A DNA stretch of 64,000 nucleotides from CAVSEK01 sp963726975. GTDB lineage: Bacteria > Actinomycetota > Actinomycetes > Mycobacteriales > SCTD01. Below, piece after piece: positions 47,691 through 55,894 of the stretch. The position numbers were made by a program, and so were the translations under genes. The first letter of the stretch is position 1. The number at the start of each line of letters is the position of its first letter. Location of the stretch: positions 930,001-994,000 of the forward strand of contig CAVSEK010000013.1 of the NCBI GenBank assembly GCA_963726975.1, written 5' to 3'. The notes beneath the pieces were generated by a model, which saw nothing but the letters and a program-made list of their open reading frames with translations, did not search any database and was not told the origin of the DNA.

Positions 47691-48449
47691 TCAGGAGGCC
47701 CCGCGCGCCAGGCGACGTACGACCTGCCGGGTCAGGGCGTCCGGGGTGACCTGCGAGCTGAGCGCCAGCAGCCGGGCCTGACGGCCCACCGCCCGGTGCG
47801 GACCCCGTGCCCGCGGCCCTGGCCGCAGCGCGGCCGCGACCACCGCGTCCGCGACCTGCGCGGCCGTGAGCCGGACACCGAGCGTGCGGGTCGTGGGCAG
47901 GTGCGCGACCTGTCGACCCATGTCGGTGCCCACGAACAGCGGCAGGACGTCGACGACGCGCAGGCCGTGCGGCTCCCACTCGAGGTCGAGCGCCTCGGTG
48001 AGCGCGCTGACGGCCGCCTTCGTCGCGGAGTACGTCGCGAGCCCGGGCTGCCCGTAGAGCGCGCTCGCGGAGGACAGGTTGACCACCACGCCGCCCGCCC
48101 GCAGCTGCGGGAAGGCCGCGGCGCAGCCGTGCAGGACCCCCTTGACGTTGACGTCGACGACGCGGGCCTGGGCCGCGGCGGACTGCTCGCTGAAGGGGCC
48201 GGCGACGAGCACCCCGGCGTTGTTGACGAGCACGTCCAGGCTCCCGAACGCCGCGAGGCAGCGCTGCCAGTCCTCGGGGTCGGTGACGTCCAGCCGGTCG
48301 GTCACGAGGCCGGGCACCTGCGCGGCCAGCTCCCCCAGACCCCCGCCGTCGACGTCGTACGCCCCGACCCGCCAACCGCGGCTGGCGAAGCGCAGCACGA
48401 CCTCGCGACCGATGCCGCGGGCGGCACCGGTGACGACGACGGACCTCAC
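47691..48449 (-). CDS. Short-chain dehydrogenase/reductase (SadH-like)
   Basis: 252 aa. TGAARGIG (Rossmann TGxxxGIG), VLVNNAGV (NNAG), NLSSASALYG with Ser and YSATKAAVSALT (YxxxK), so the full Ser-Tyr-Lys triad. NAD(P) alcohol dehydrogenase or ketoreductase. Together with the two upstream genes (alpha/beta hydrolase, BVMO) it matches the mymA-lipR-sadH order of Rv3083-Rv3085 in M. tuberculosis. The GTG overlaps the hydrolase stop (GTGA). Confidence 0.9.
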   Translation of the reverse strand: MRSVVVTGAARGIGREVVLRFASRGWRVGAYDVDGGGLGELAAQVPGLVTDRLDVTDPEDWQRCLAAFGSLDVLVNNAGVLVAGPFSEQSAAAQARVVDVNVKGVLHGCAAAFPQLRAGGVVVNLSSASALYGQPGLATYSATKAAVSALTEALDLEWEPHGLRVVDVLPLFVGTDMGRQVAHLPTTRTLGVRLTAAQVADAVVAAALRPGPRARGPHRAVGRQARLLALSSQVTPDALTRQVVRRLARGAS

Positions 48450-49315
48450 CGGCGCACCCGTGCGAGCGCCTCGCCGAGGGCCCGCACGGCCTGAGCCGCC
48501 TCCGGCACGACGGCGGCCTGCAGGTGCACGTCGTGCCACAGCCCGTCGAGCAGGTGGGTCTGGACCGCGACGCCCGCCGCCGCGAGGCGCCGGCCGAGCT
48601 CCTCGCCCTCCGGGCGGAGCCGCTCCTGCCCCGACACGTGCAGCACGACGGGCGGCAGGCCGGACAGGTCGGCCGACAGCGGCGACAGCGCGGCCGCGTC
48701 CGCGCCGCCCAGGTAGGCGGTGTAGCCCTGCCGCAGCCACGACAGCTGCAGGAGCGGGTCGTGCCCCGACCAGCGCGCTGCCCGCTCGAGGGTGAGGTCG
48801 GCCACCGGGCTGACCAGGCCGAGCGCGTCCGGTGCCGGCAGGTGCGTCCCGCGCAGGCGCAGCGCGAGCAGCAGCGCGAGGCACCCGCCCGCCGAGTCGC
48901 CGACCAGCGTCACCGGACCGCCGGCGACCAGCTCCTCGTACGCCGCCTGCGCGTCGTCGACGGCGGCAGGGTGGGTGTGCTCGGGCGCCAGGCGGTAGTC
49001 CAGCACGTGCACCGGGCGTCCCGTCGCCGAAGACAGGTGCGCCGCGAAGGCGCGGTGGGTGACCAGCGGCCCGAGCAGGAACGCGCCGCCGTGCAGCAGC
49101 AGCACGGCGCCGGGGCCGTCCGCCCCGCCGGCCTGCAGCCGCTCGCTGGGACGACCGCCGAGCGCGGGTCGCGTGAGCGTGGTGCCGCGCGGCAGCGGGG
49201 CCCGCGACCCGAGCCCGACGACGACGCGCTGCACGGCGACCGGGGTGCGGGGGTGGAGCACCGGGCGCACGGCGGTCTGCAGGGCGCCCCGGACGAGGCG
49301 CGCGGCCAGGCTCAT
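48446..49315 (-). CDS. Alpha/beta hydrolase of the HSL/LipR family
   Basis: 289 aa. HGGAF (oxyanion-hole HGGxF) and GDSAGG (nucleophile Ser) mark the hormone-sensitive-lipase group; YRLAPEHTHPAAVDDA is the classical HSL block, and GQERLRPEGEELG/LWHDVH supply the acid and His. Esterase or lipase of the cytoplasm. ATG overlaps the upstream stop (ATGA). Middle gene of the mymA-like operon. Confidence 0.9.
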   Translation of the reverse strand: MSLAARLVRGALQTAVRPVLHPRTPVAVQRVVVGLGSRAPLPRGTTLTRPALGGRPSERLQAGGADGPGAVLLLHGGAFLLGPLVTHRAFAAHLSSATGRPVHVLDYRLAPEHTHPAAVDDAQAAYEELVAGGPVTLVGDSAGGCLALLLALRLRGTHLPAPDALGLVSPVADLTLERAARWSGHDPLLQLSWLRQGYTAYLGGADAAALSPLSADLSGLPPVVLHVSGQERLRPEGEELGRRLAAAGVAVQTHLLDGLWHDVHLQAAVVPEAAQAVRALGEALARVRR

Positions 49316-50778
49316 GCCGCGACCCCGGCCGGGCGCGTCTCCACGCTGAAGTCCTGCAGCCGCACCCGGCGCAGCCGGGCGCGCAGCTCCAGTGTCGAGC
49401 CGGGCCAGTTCTGGGTGTTGCGCCCGCTCGCCGTCTGGTACCAGCTCGTGCAGCCGCCGGCGAAGACGGTGCCCCGCATGCGCCGCTGCACCTCGTCGTT
49501 GAAGGCGGCCTGCACCGGCGCGTGCACGTCGAGGCTGCGCACCCCGCCCTGCAGCAGCCGCACCGCGTCGAGGACGTAGGCGAACTGGCTCTCGAGCACG
49601 TGCACGATGGAGTTGTGGCCGAGGTTGGTGTTCGGGCCGTAGAGCACGAACAGGTTGGGGAAGCCGCTGACCACCGTGCCGAGGTAGGCCTCGGCACCGT
49701 CGGTCCAGGCGTCGCCCAGCGACCGCCCCCCGCGGCCGTGCACCTGCATCGGCACGAGCAGCTCGGTCGCCGCGAAGCCGGTCCCCAGCACGATCGTGTC
49801 GACGGGGTGCCGGACACCGTCCGCCGTGCGCAGCGCGTGCGGCTCCACCTCGACGACCCGCTCGTGGACGACACGCACGTGCGGCCGCACGAGCGCCGGG
49901 TACCAGTCGTTGCTCTGCAGGATCCGCTTGCAGCCCATCGTGTAGTCGGGCGTGAGGCGGGCGCGCAGGTCGGGGTCGGGCACGCTGCGGGACAGGTGCC
50001 GCCGGAAGCGGTGCTGGTGCAGCGCCATGAGCCGCGGTTCGGTGTTGAAGCCCAGGCTGCGCGCCTCGTTGACGACGTACGTCCGGAGCCGGTCGGCGGC
50101 GAGCGTCGCCGGCACGTGCCGCAGCAGCGCGTGCGTGCGTCGGCCGTACGCGCGGTCGGGCTTGGGCAGCACGTAGGGGGCACTGCGCTGGAAGACCGTG
50201 AGCGAGGCGACCCGGTCGACGATCTCGGGCACGAACTGGATCGCGCTCGCCCCGGTCCCCAGGACCGCCACCCGCTCCCCGGACAGGTCGTGGTCGTGGT
50301 CCCAGCGGGCCGAGTGGAACGACGTGCCGGCGAAGCGGTCCAGGCCGGGGACGTGCGGCACCGACGGGCGCCGCAGCTGCCCGCACGCGGTGACCAGGAC
50401 GTCCGCCTCGTGCTCCTGACCCGTCGACAACCGCAGGCGCCAGGTCGCCGTCCCCTCGTCCCAGGTCGCCGTGCGGACCTCGGTCGAGAAGCGCACGTGC
50501 GGCAGCACGCCGGCCTCCTGCGCCACGCGGCGCAGGTAGGCGTGGATCTCCGGCTGCGGGGCGAAGCGGCGCGACCAGCCGCCCTCCGGGGCGAAGGAGA
50601 ACGAGTACAGGTGCGACGCGACGTCGCAGGCCGCCCCGGGGTAGGTGTTGTCGCGCCACACGCCGCCGACGTCGTCGGTGGCCTCGAACACCGTCAGGTC
50701 GACGATCCCCGCCTGCTTGAGGCGCACCGCCATGCCGATCCCGCCGAACCCGCTGCCCACCACCGCGACGCGCACCAC
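49312..50778 (-). CDS. Flavin-containing (Baeyer-Villiger-type) monooxygenase, MymA-like
   Basis: 488 aa. VAVVGSGFGGIGMAVRL (FAD), FEATDDVGGVWRDNTYPGAACDVASHLYSFSF (GGVW, substrate and FAD segment), FHSARWDHDHDLSGERVAVLGTGASAIQF with an FxGxxxH-type fingerprint in modified form (FAGTSFHSARW) and the NADPH motif GTGASA. Family role: oxygenation of ketones or fatty acids. First gene of an operon with the LipR-like and SadH-like genes. GTG at 50778, 7 nt after TAGAGT, the TAG being the MFS stop. Confidence 0.9.
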   Translation of the reverse strand: MVRVAVVGSGFGGIGMAVRLKQAGIVDLTVFEATDDVGGVWRDNTYPGAACDVASHLYSFSFAPEGGWSRRFAPQPEIHAYLRRVAQEAGVLPHVRFSTEVRTATWDEGTATWRLRLSTGQEHEADVLVTACGQLRRPSVPHVPGLDRFAGTSFHSARWDHDHDLSGERVAVLGTGASAIQFVPEIVDRVASLTVFQRSAPYVLPKPDRAYGRRTHALLRHVPATLAADRLRTYVVNEARSLGFNTEPRLMALHQHRFRRHLSRSVPDPDLRARLTPDYTMGCKRILQSNDWYPALVRPHVRVVHERVVEVEPHALRTADGVRHPVDTIVLGTGFAATELLVPMQVHGRGGRSLGDAWTDGAEAYLGTVVSGFPNLFVLYGPNTNLGHNSIVHVLESQFAYVLDAVRLLQGGVRSLDVHAPVQAAFNDEVQRRMRGTVFAGGCTSWYQTASGRNTQNWPGSTLELRARLRRVRLQDFSVETRPAGVAA

Positions 50779-50791
50779 GTCGCGGACTCTA
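50779..50791 (-). promoter_or_regulatory. Leaderless -10 box fused to the MFS stop codon
   Basis: Read leftward: TAGAGT (50791-50786), 7 nt, GTG at 50778. TAG is the MFS stop. Confidence 0.55.
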
Positions 50792-52372
50792 GAGCGCGGT
50801 GCCCACGGGCGCAGGCGGGGCGGCCGGGACCGTGCCGGGCACCGGTCGGCCGGGGGGCGCGTCGTCGTCCCCGGGCAGCGGGGTCGTCCGGCGCGGCATG
50901 AGCAGGACCGAGGCGGCGAGCAGGACGGCCAGCACGACGAGGCCGAGGAAGACCGCGTGCGAGGCGTCCGAGACGGCGCTGCGGACGTAGGCGACGACCG
51001 GCCCGTCGCCGCCCGAGAGGGCGCGCGAGGCCGCGTCGACGTCCTCGGGCAGCCGGCCCGCGACCTGCGCCGGCGGCGCGGCGAACCGGGCGGCCAGCAC
51101 GGAGTTGGCGACCGCGCCGAAGGCCGCGGCACCCAGGGCGCTGCCCATCGACCGGGCGAACATGTTCGTCCCCGTGACGACCCCGCGCCGCCGCCACCCG
51201 ACGACGGACTGCAGCGCCACGACGGTGGGCGAGGACGACAGGCCCATCCCCAGCCCGACGACGAACATCGCCCCCGCGACGCCCCACACCGACGACCCCT
51301 CCCCCAGCGGCAGCGTGAGCAGCGCGCCGACGACCACGAGCGCGGCGCCGAGCAGGGCCGTGTCGCGGAACCCGATGCGCAGGTAGACGCGCCCGGCGAA
51401 GCCCGCGGCGAGCGGCCAGCCGAGCGTGAGGGCGCCGAGCGCGAGGCCGGCCTCCACCGCCCCGGTGCCGAGGACCCCCTGCACGAAGGTCGGGACGTAC
51501 GACGAGAGGCCGATGAGCGCGGCGCCCACCGCGACCGCGACGAGGTTGCCGCCCACGAGCAGCCGCGAGCGGAAGACCCACAGCGGGAGCACCGGCTCGG
51601 CGGCGCGGCGCTCGACGGCCACGAAGGCGACGAGGAAGGCCGCGGCCCCGACCAGCACCGCCGCGCTCGTCGGGGAGGCCCACGCCCAGGCGTTGCCGCC
51701 CTCGAGCAGCCCGAGCACGAGCAGCGAGCAGCCCGTCGTGAGGGTGAGGGTGCCGGCGACGTCGATGCGGTGCGGCCGCCGCTCGACGCGCTCCGCGAAG
51801 CGGCGGTGCAGCGCGAGCAGGGCGACGAGACCGAGCGGAAGGTTGACGAAGAAGATCCAGCGCCACGAGACGTACTCGCTGAACAGGCCCCCGATGGCCG
51901 GCCCGGCGACCGATGCCAGGCCCCAGACCGAGGCGACGTAGCCCTGGACCCGCGAGCGCTCCTCGACGGTGTACAGGTCGCCGATGATCGTCAGGCCCAT
52001 CGGCTGGATCGCGCCGGCGCCGACGCCCTGCAGCCCCCGGGCGGCGATCAGCACGGGCATCGACCAGGCGGCGCCGCACAGCAGCGAGGCGACGAGGAAG
52101 ACCGCGACGCCGAAGAACATCACCGGCTTGCGTCCCACGACGTCGGCGAGCTTGCCGTAGACGGGCACCGTGACGGCCTGGGTGAGCAGGTACACCGAGA
52201 ACAGCCACGGGAAGGCGCTGAAGCCACCCAGGTCCGCGACCACGCTCGGCACGGCGGTCGCGATGACCGTGCTGTCGAGCGCGATCAGCGCCGTCGTGAG
52301 CATGACGGCGCCGAGCACCGGGCCGCGCTCGCTGCGCAGCCCGACGGCGGTGGTCGTGGTCGGGCTCGTCAT
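50789..52372 (-). CDS. MFS transporter, DHA2 (14-helix) drug:H+ antiporter type
   Basis: 527 aa. Motif A is seen as GKLADVVGRKPVMFFG (loop 2-3) and a motif-C-like helix ASVAGPAIGGLFSEYVSWRWIFFVNLPLGLVAL is present. The 14-helix layout of DHA2 (EmrB/QacA type) is supported by length and the FxNLPLG block. Exports small hydrophobic compounds; substrate unknown. The ATG at 52372 has a GGAGAGG ribosome site; upstream in-frame starts would only add a short leader. TAG stop shared with the downstream promoter. It precedes the mymA-like operon. Confidence 0.92.
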   Translation of the reverse strand: MTSPTTTTAVGLRSERGPVLGAVMLTTALIALDSTVIATAVPSVVADLGGFSAFPWLFSVYLLTQAVTVPVYGKLADVVGRKPVMFFGVAVFLVASLLCGAAWSMPVLIAARGLQGVGAGAIQPMGLTIIGDLYTVEERSRVQGYVASVWGLASVAGPAIGGLFSEYVSWRWIFFVNLPLGLVALLALHRRFAERVERRPHRIDVAGTLTLTTGCSLLVLGLLEGGNAWAWASPTSAAVLVGAAAFLVAFVAVERRAAEPVLPLWVFRSRLLVGGNLVAVAVGAALIGLSSYVPTFVQGVLGTGAVEAGLALGALTLGWPLAAGFAGRVYLRIGFRDTALLGAALVVVGALLTLPLGEGSSVWGVAGAMFVVGLGMGLSSSPTVVALQSVVGWRRRGVVTGTNMFARSMGSALGAAAFGAVANSVLAARFAAPPAQVAGRLPEDVDAASRALSGGDGPVVAYVRSAVSDASHAVFLGLVVLAVLLAASVLLMPRRTTPLPGDDDAPPGRPVPGTVPAAPPAPVGTAL

Positions 52373-52436
52373 CGCTGCGCCTCTCCGGTCGTTGCCGAGC
52401 ACAACCGCCCGGCCCGACCGTCATTCCGGGCCGGGC

Positions 52437-53444
52437 TCAGACCGCGCAGAGCATCGACCACAGCGCACCGGTGAGCCGGTCGCTGCCCGCCCGGTCGCGC
52501 ACGGCGGTGCGCCAGTGCTCGGCCGTCAGACCGGGGAACGTGTCGCCGCGCCGCACGGCGATGCCGACCTCCCGGAGCCGGTCGCGGACGTACGCGTGAC
52601 CGGGCGCGCGGCAGAGCAGGTAGGGCGCCTGCGACCCCGGCGCCACCTCCAGACCGAGACCGGTCAGCGCGCGGGCGAGCCGGGCCCGTTCGGCGGCCGT
52701 CGTCAGCGCGGCGTCCTGGGCCTCCTGCACCGCTCGCGGGGTGCTGCAGGCCTCGGCGGCGGCCAGTGCCGGGCTCGACACCGACCACAGCGGCTGGGCC
52801 GCGCGCAGCCCCTCGAGCAGCGCGGGCGGGCCGAGCACGTAGCCGATCCTCAGCCCGGCGAGCGACCAGGTCTTCGTGAGGCTGCGGACGACGACCAGGC
52901 CGGGCAGGTCTGCGCGACCGGCCAGCGACCCCCGCTCCCCCGGGACGGCGTCCATGAAGGCCTCGTCGACGACCACCGTGCGGCCCGGGCGGCACAGCCG
53001 CTCGAGGTCCTCGTGCAGGACGCCGGTCGGGTTGGTCGGGTTGCCCACCACGACGACGTCGGCGTCGTCGGGCACCTCGCGCAGGACGTACGGCGGCGGC
53101 AGCACGAGCCGCCGCACGGGGTGGCCGGCGGCGCGGAGCGCCTGCTCGGGCTCGGTGAAGGACGGGTGCACGACGAGGGCGTCGCGCGGCGCCAGGGCCC
53201 TGGCCAGGAGCACGAAGGCCTCCGCCGCGCCGGCGGTGAGCAGCACCTCCTCCACGGGACGACCGTGCCGGGCCGCGACGGCCGCGGTCGCCGCGGACGG
53301 GTCCGGGTAGGCGCCGAGGGTGTCCAGGGTGCCGGCGAGGACCTCGCGCAGCCACGCGGGCGGGCCCGGGGCGCGGACGTTGACCGCGAGGTCGAGCAGG
53401 CCCGGCGCGACCTCCGCGTCGCCGTGGTGGCGCAGGTCGACCAT
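52437..53444 (-). CDS. cobC: Pyridoxal-phosphate enzyme: threonine-phosphate decarboxylase-like (CobC/CobD)
   Basis: 335 aa, fold type I aminotransferase. VVVGNPTNPTGVLH and VVVDEAFMDAVPGE are family blocks; SLTKTWSLAGLRIGYVLGP contains the PLP Lys (SLTKTW) and Arg. In the cobalamin operon this should make (R)-1-aminopropan-2-ol phosphate from threonine phosphate for the corrin side chain (Rv2231c-like). The ATG overlaps the upstream stop as TGATG. A histidinol-phosphate aminotransferase-like role is the alternative. Last gene of the operon. Confidence 0.85.
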   Translation of the reverse strand: MVDLRHHGDAEVAPGLLDLAVNVRAPGPPAWLREVLAGTLDTLGAYPDPSAATAAVAARHGRPVEEVLLTAGAAEAFVLLARALAPRDALVVHPSFTEPEQALRAAGHPVRRLVLPPPYVLREVPDDADVVVVGNPTNPTGVLHEDLERLCRPGRTVVVDEAFMDAVPGERGSLAGRADLPGLVVVRSLTKTWSLAGLRIGYVLGPPALLEGLRAAQPLWSVSSPALAAAEACSTPRAVQEAQDAALTTAAERARLARALTGLGLEVAPGSQAPYLLCRAPGHAYVRDRLREVGIAVRRGDTFPGLTAEHWRTAVRDRAGSDRLTGALWSMLCAV

Positions 53445-54403
53445 CAGGAGGCGAGGCCGGGGTCGACGTCGTCCGCGTGCCCGGGCCCGGGCCCGTGTCC
53501 GTGGCCGTGGCCGTGGTCGTGGTCGTGCCCGTGCCCGTGGCCGTGCCCGTGCGTCGGGTCGTCGGGGTGGTCGTGCGGGGTCTGCGGCGCCCCGACCTTG
53601 TCCTCGAAGCCCGGCAGCGCGGTGCGGTAGGCGCACGTGTCGCAGTTCATCCGCAGGTCGCCACCGGCGATCTCCGACCAGCGCTCGGCGACGAGCGCGG
53701 CCAGGCGCTCGCCCGGCCCGATGAGGTCGGCGACGGCGACCTCCACGTCGGGGTGCTCGGCCGCCCAGGCCCGGCTCTGCGCGACGATCCGGTCCGGCAG
53801 CACCCCCGCGAACAGGAAGTACGGCAGCACGACGACCCGTCGGTAGCCGAGCCGGGCCGCCCGCTCCAGGCCAGCGGGCACCGACGGCGACGCCAGGCTG
53901 ATGAAGGCCGTCTCGACGGTGCCGAGGCCGCGCCCCTCCAGGAGCAGCCGCGCGGTCTTGGCGACCTCGGCGTTGGCGTCCGGGTCGGTGGCCCCCCGAC
54001 CGACGAGCACGACCGCCGTGTCGGCCCAGGTGTCGCGAGGGGCCACGGCGAGCAGCCGGTCCTCGAGGTCGGCGAGCAGCAGCGGGTGCGGACCGAGCGG
54101 GCGCCCGTAGCGGAAGGACAGCCCCGGGTGGCGCAGCTGCTCGCGGGCCAGCGCCGCGGGGATGTCGCCCTTGCTGTGCCCGGCTCCGACGAGCACGAGG
54201 GGGACGACGTCGACGCTCCGGTGCCCGGCCGCGGTCAGGCGGGCGACGGCGTCCTGCACCGGCGGCGGGGCGAGCTCCAGGAACCCGCCGACGACGTCGA
54301 CGTGCGGCAGCCGGGCGGCGACGTGCCCCACCAGCTCCTCGAACTGCGCACAGCCGTCGGCGCTCTTGGTCCCGTGCCCGACGACGAGCAGGGCCGGCCT
54401 CAC
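53444..54403 (-). CDS. cbiX: CbiX-type sirohydrochlorin cobaltochelatase with His-rich tail
   Basis: 319 aa. Two CbiX repeats; the first has the metal-binding VVGHGTKSADG and GAGHSKGDIPAAL, the second VLVGRGATDPDANAEVAK, with the catalytic His in the first only. Inserts cobalt into sirohydrochlorin (early insertion, 'anaerobic' route). C-terminal MNCDTCAYR carries two Cys (2Fe-2S/4Fe-4S ligand candidates), then a His-rich tail (HGHGHGHGHDHDHGHGHGHG region, codons of a hexamer repeat, 53472-53560) that could store cobalt or nickel. GTG overlaps the cobH stop. Confidence 0.9.
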   Translation of the reverse strand: MRPALLVVGHGTKSADGCAQFEELVGHVAARLPHVDVVGGFLELAPPPVQDAVARLTAAGHRSVDVVPLVLVGAGHSKGDIPAALAREQLRHPGLSFRYGRPLGPHPLLLADLEDRLLAVAPRDTWADTAVVLVGRGATDPDANAEVAKTARLLLEGRGLGTVETAFISLASPSVPAGLERAARLGYRRVVVLPYFLFAGVLPDRIVAQSRAWAAEHPDVEVAVADLIGPGERLAALVAERWSEIAGGDLRMNCDTCAYRTALPGFEDKVGAPQTPHDHPDDPTHGHGHGHGHDHDHGHGHGHGPGPGHADDVDPGLAS

Positions 54404-54978
54404 CGGGCACCTGCCACGGCGTAGAGCAGCGCGTTGACCGCCGCGGAGGCGACCGCGGAGCCGCCCTTCTCGCTGACGTTGGACAGCTGCGGCAGGCCGC
54501 TTTCCCTCAACGCGGCCTTGCTCTCGGCGGCGCCGACGAAGCCGACCGGGAGGCCGATGACGAGCGCGGGACGCGCGTCGAGCGCGAGGAGCTCGAAGAG
54601 CGCCGTGGGGGCGCAGCCGACCACCCAGACCGCGCCCGGGCCCACCTGCTCGAGCGCCAGGCGCACCGCGGCCGCCGACCTCGTGAGGCCGGGCGACGCC
54701 GACGCGTCGGCGAGCCGGCAGACCGCCCGCCGCGTGGTGACGCCCGCGGCCACCATCTGCACGTCGGCCACCACGGCAGCGCCGGCGGCGAGGGCCGCGG
54801 CGCCGGCCGCGAGCGACTGCTCGTCGGCGACCAGGTCGGAGACGAAGTCGAGGTCGGCGCTCGCGTGCACCACCCGCTCGGTCACCGCCCGCACCAGCGG
54901 TGTCAGGTGCGAGAGGTCGACGCGCGACCGCAGCACCTCGTAGGACTGCTGCTCGATCGGGTGCACCGTCCGGGTCAT
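54400..54978 (-). CDS. cobH: Precorrin-8X methylmutase CobH/CbiC
   Basis: 192 aa, slightly short. PIEQQSYEVLRSRVDLSHL is the family opening, with RVVHASADLDFVSDLV (catalytic His), DVQMVAAGVTTRRAVC, and NVSEKGGSAVASAAVNALLYAV near the end. Moves the methyl group from C-11 to C-12 to make hydrogenobyrinate/cobyrinate. ATGA overlap with cobA. Confidence 0.93.
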   Translation of the reverse strand: MTRTVHPIEQQSYEVLRSRVDLSHLTPLVRAVTERVVHASADLDFVSDLVADEQSLAAGAAALAAGAAVVADVQMVAAGVTTRRAVCRLADASASPGLTRSAAAVRLALEQVGPGAVWVVGCAPTALFELLALDARPALVIGLPVGFVGAAESKAALRESGLPQLSNVSEKGGSAVASAAVNALLYAVAGAR

Positions 54979-55724
54979 GCGCTCCACTCCAGCTTCTCGC
55001 GCAGGCGGACGACCTCGCCCACGACGGTGGTGACCGGGGCGGCCAGCCCGGCGGCCTCGACGTCGTCGGCGAGCGCCGCGAGGGTGCTCACGACGACCCG
55101 CTGCTGCGGCGTGGTGCCGCGCTCGATGCAGGCGGCCGGCGTGCTCGGGTCCCGGCCGTGCCGGACCAGGCCGCTCGTGATGAGCCGCAGCCGGTCCAGC
55201 CCCATGAGGACGACGAGCGTCCCGGGGCCGGTGGCGAGCGCGTGCCAGCGCACCCGGCTGCCGGGGTCGTCGGGGTCGAGGTGGCCGGTGACGACGCAGA
55301 CGTCCTGCGTGTAGCCGCGCGCCGTCACGGGGATCCCGGCGTACGCCGGCACGCCGATCGCGCTCGTCACCCCGGGCACGACGAGGAACGGCACACCGGC
55401 GTCGACGAGCGCCTCGGCCTCCTCGCTGCCGCGGCCGAAGACGAACGGGTCGCCGCCCTTGAGCCGGACGACGCGCTTGCCGGCCAGCGCGTGCTCGACG
55501 AGCTGCGCGTTGATCTCCGACTGCCGCGGCGCCGTGCCCGTCCAGCTGGTCTTGCCGACGTCGACGACCTCGGCCCCCGCACGCACGTGCGCCAGCACGT
55601 CCGGCGAGACGAGGCGGTCCACCAGGACGACGTCGCACTCGCCGAGCAGCTGCGCGGCCCGCAGCGTGAGCAGGCCCGGGTCGCCCGGACCCGCGCCGAC
55701 CAGGGCGACCGTGCCGGGCCTCAC
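54975..55724 (-). CDS. cobA: Uroporphyrinogen-III C-methyltransferase CobA (SUMT)
   Basis: 249 aa. VALVGAGPGDPGLLTLRAAQLL, DVVLVDRLV, VGKTSWTG, RLKGGDPFVFGRGSEEAEAL and the P-V-PG(V/I)TS block VVPGVTSAIGVPAYAGIPVT are SUMT signatures; both SAM methylations of uro'gen III make precorrin-2, the entry to corrin and siroheme. It is unfused (no CysG dehydrogenase). GTGA overlap with the ferredoxin gene. Confidence 0.93.
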   Translation of the reverse strand: MRPGTVALVGAGPGDPGLLTLRAAQLLGECDVVLVDRLVSPDVLAHVRAGAEVVDVGKTSWTGTAPRQSEINAQLVEHALAGKRVVRLKGGDPFVFGRGSEEAEALVDAGVPFLVVPGVTSAIGVPAYAGIPVTARGYTQDVCVVTGHLDPDDPGSRVRWHALATGPGTLVVLMGLDRLRLITSGLVRHGRDPSTPAACIERGTTPQQRVVVSTLAALADDVEAAGLAAPVTTVVGEVVRLREKLEWSA

Positions 55725-55894
55725 AGGAGCACCTCGAGCACCGCGTCCGCCGGGCACACCTCGACGCACTCGCCGCAGGACGTGCAGCGGTCCTCGCGCA
55801 CGACGAGCGGCAGCTGCGCGACGATCGCGTGCTCGGGACAGGTGAGCAGGCACGCGCCGCAGGCCGTGCAGGTGTCGAGCACCACGTAGGTCAC
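55721..55894 (-). CDS. Small 2[4Fe-4S] ferredoxin in the cobalamin operon
   Basis: 57 aa. CTACGACLLTCP (Cys 9, 12, 15, 19) and CTSCGECVEVCP (Cys 37, 40, 43, 47) are two complete CxxCxxCxxxCP motifs of a bacterial ferredoxin. It overlaps cobJ and cobA by 4 bp each (GTGA), so it is made as part of the pathway. It probably supplies low-potential electrons to a corrin step such as cobalt reduction or the ring-contraction region; which step is inference. Confidence 0.9.
   Translation of the reverse strand: MTYVVLDTCTACGACLLTCPEHAIVAQLPLVVREDRCTSCGECVEVCPADAVLEVLL

Noticed and set aside
53472..53560. Independent HypB/UreE-like nickel protein at the His-rich region
   Set aside because: The His run is in frame with and directly continues CbiX; no separate start or GTPase domain.
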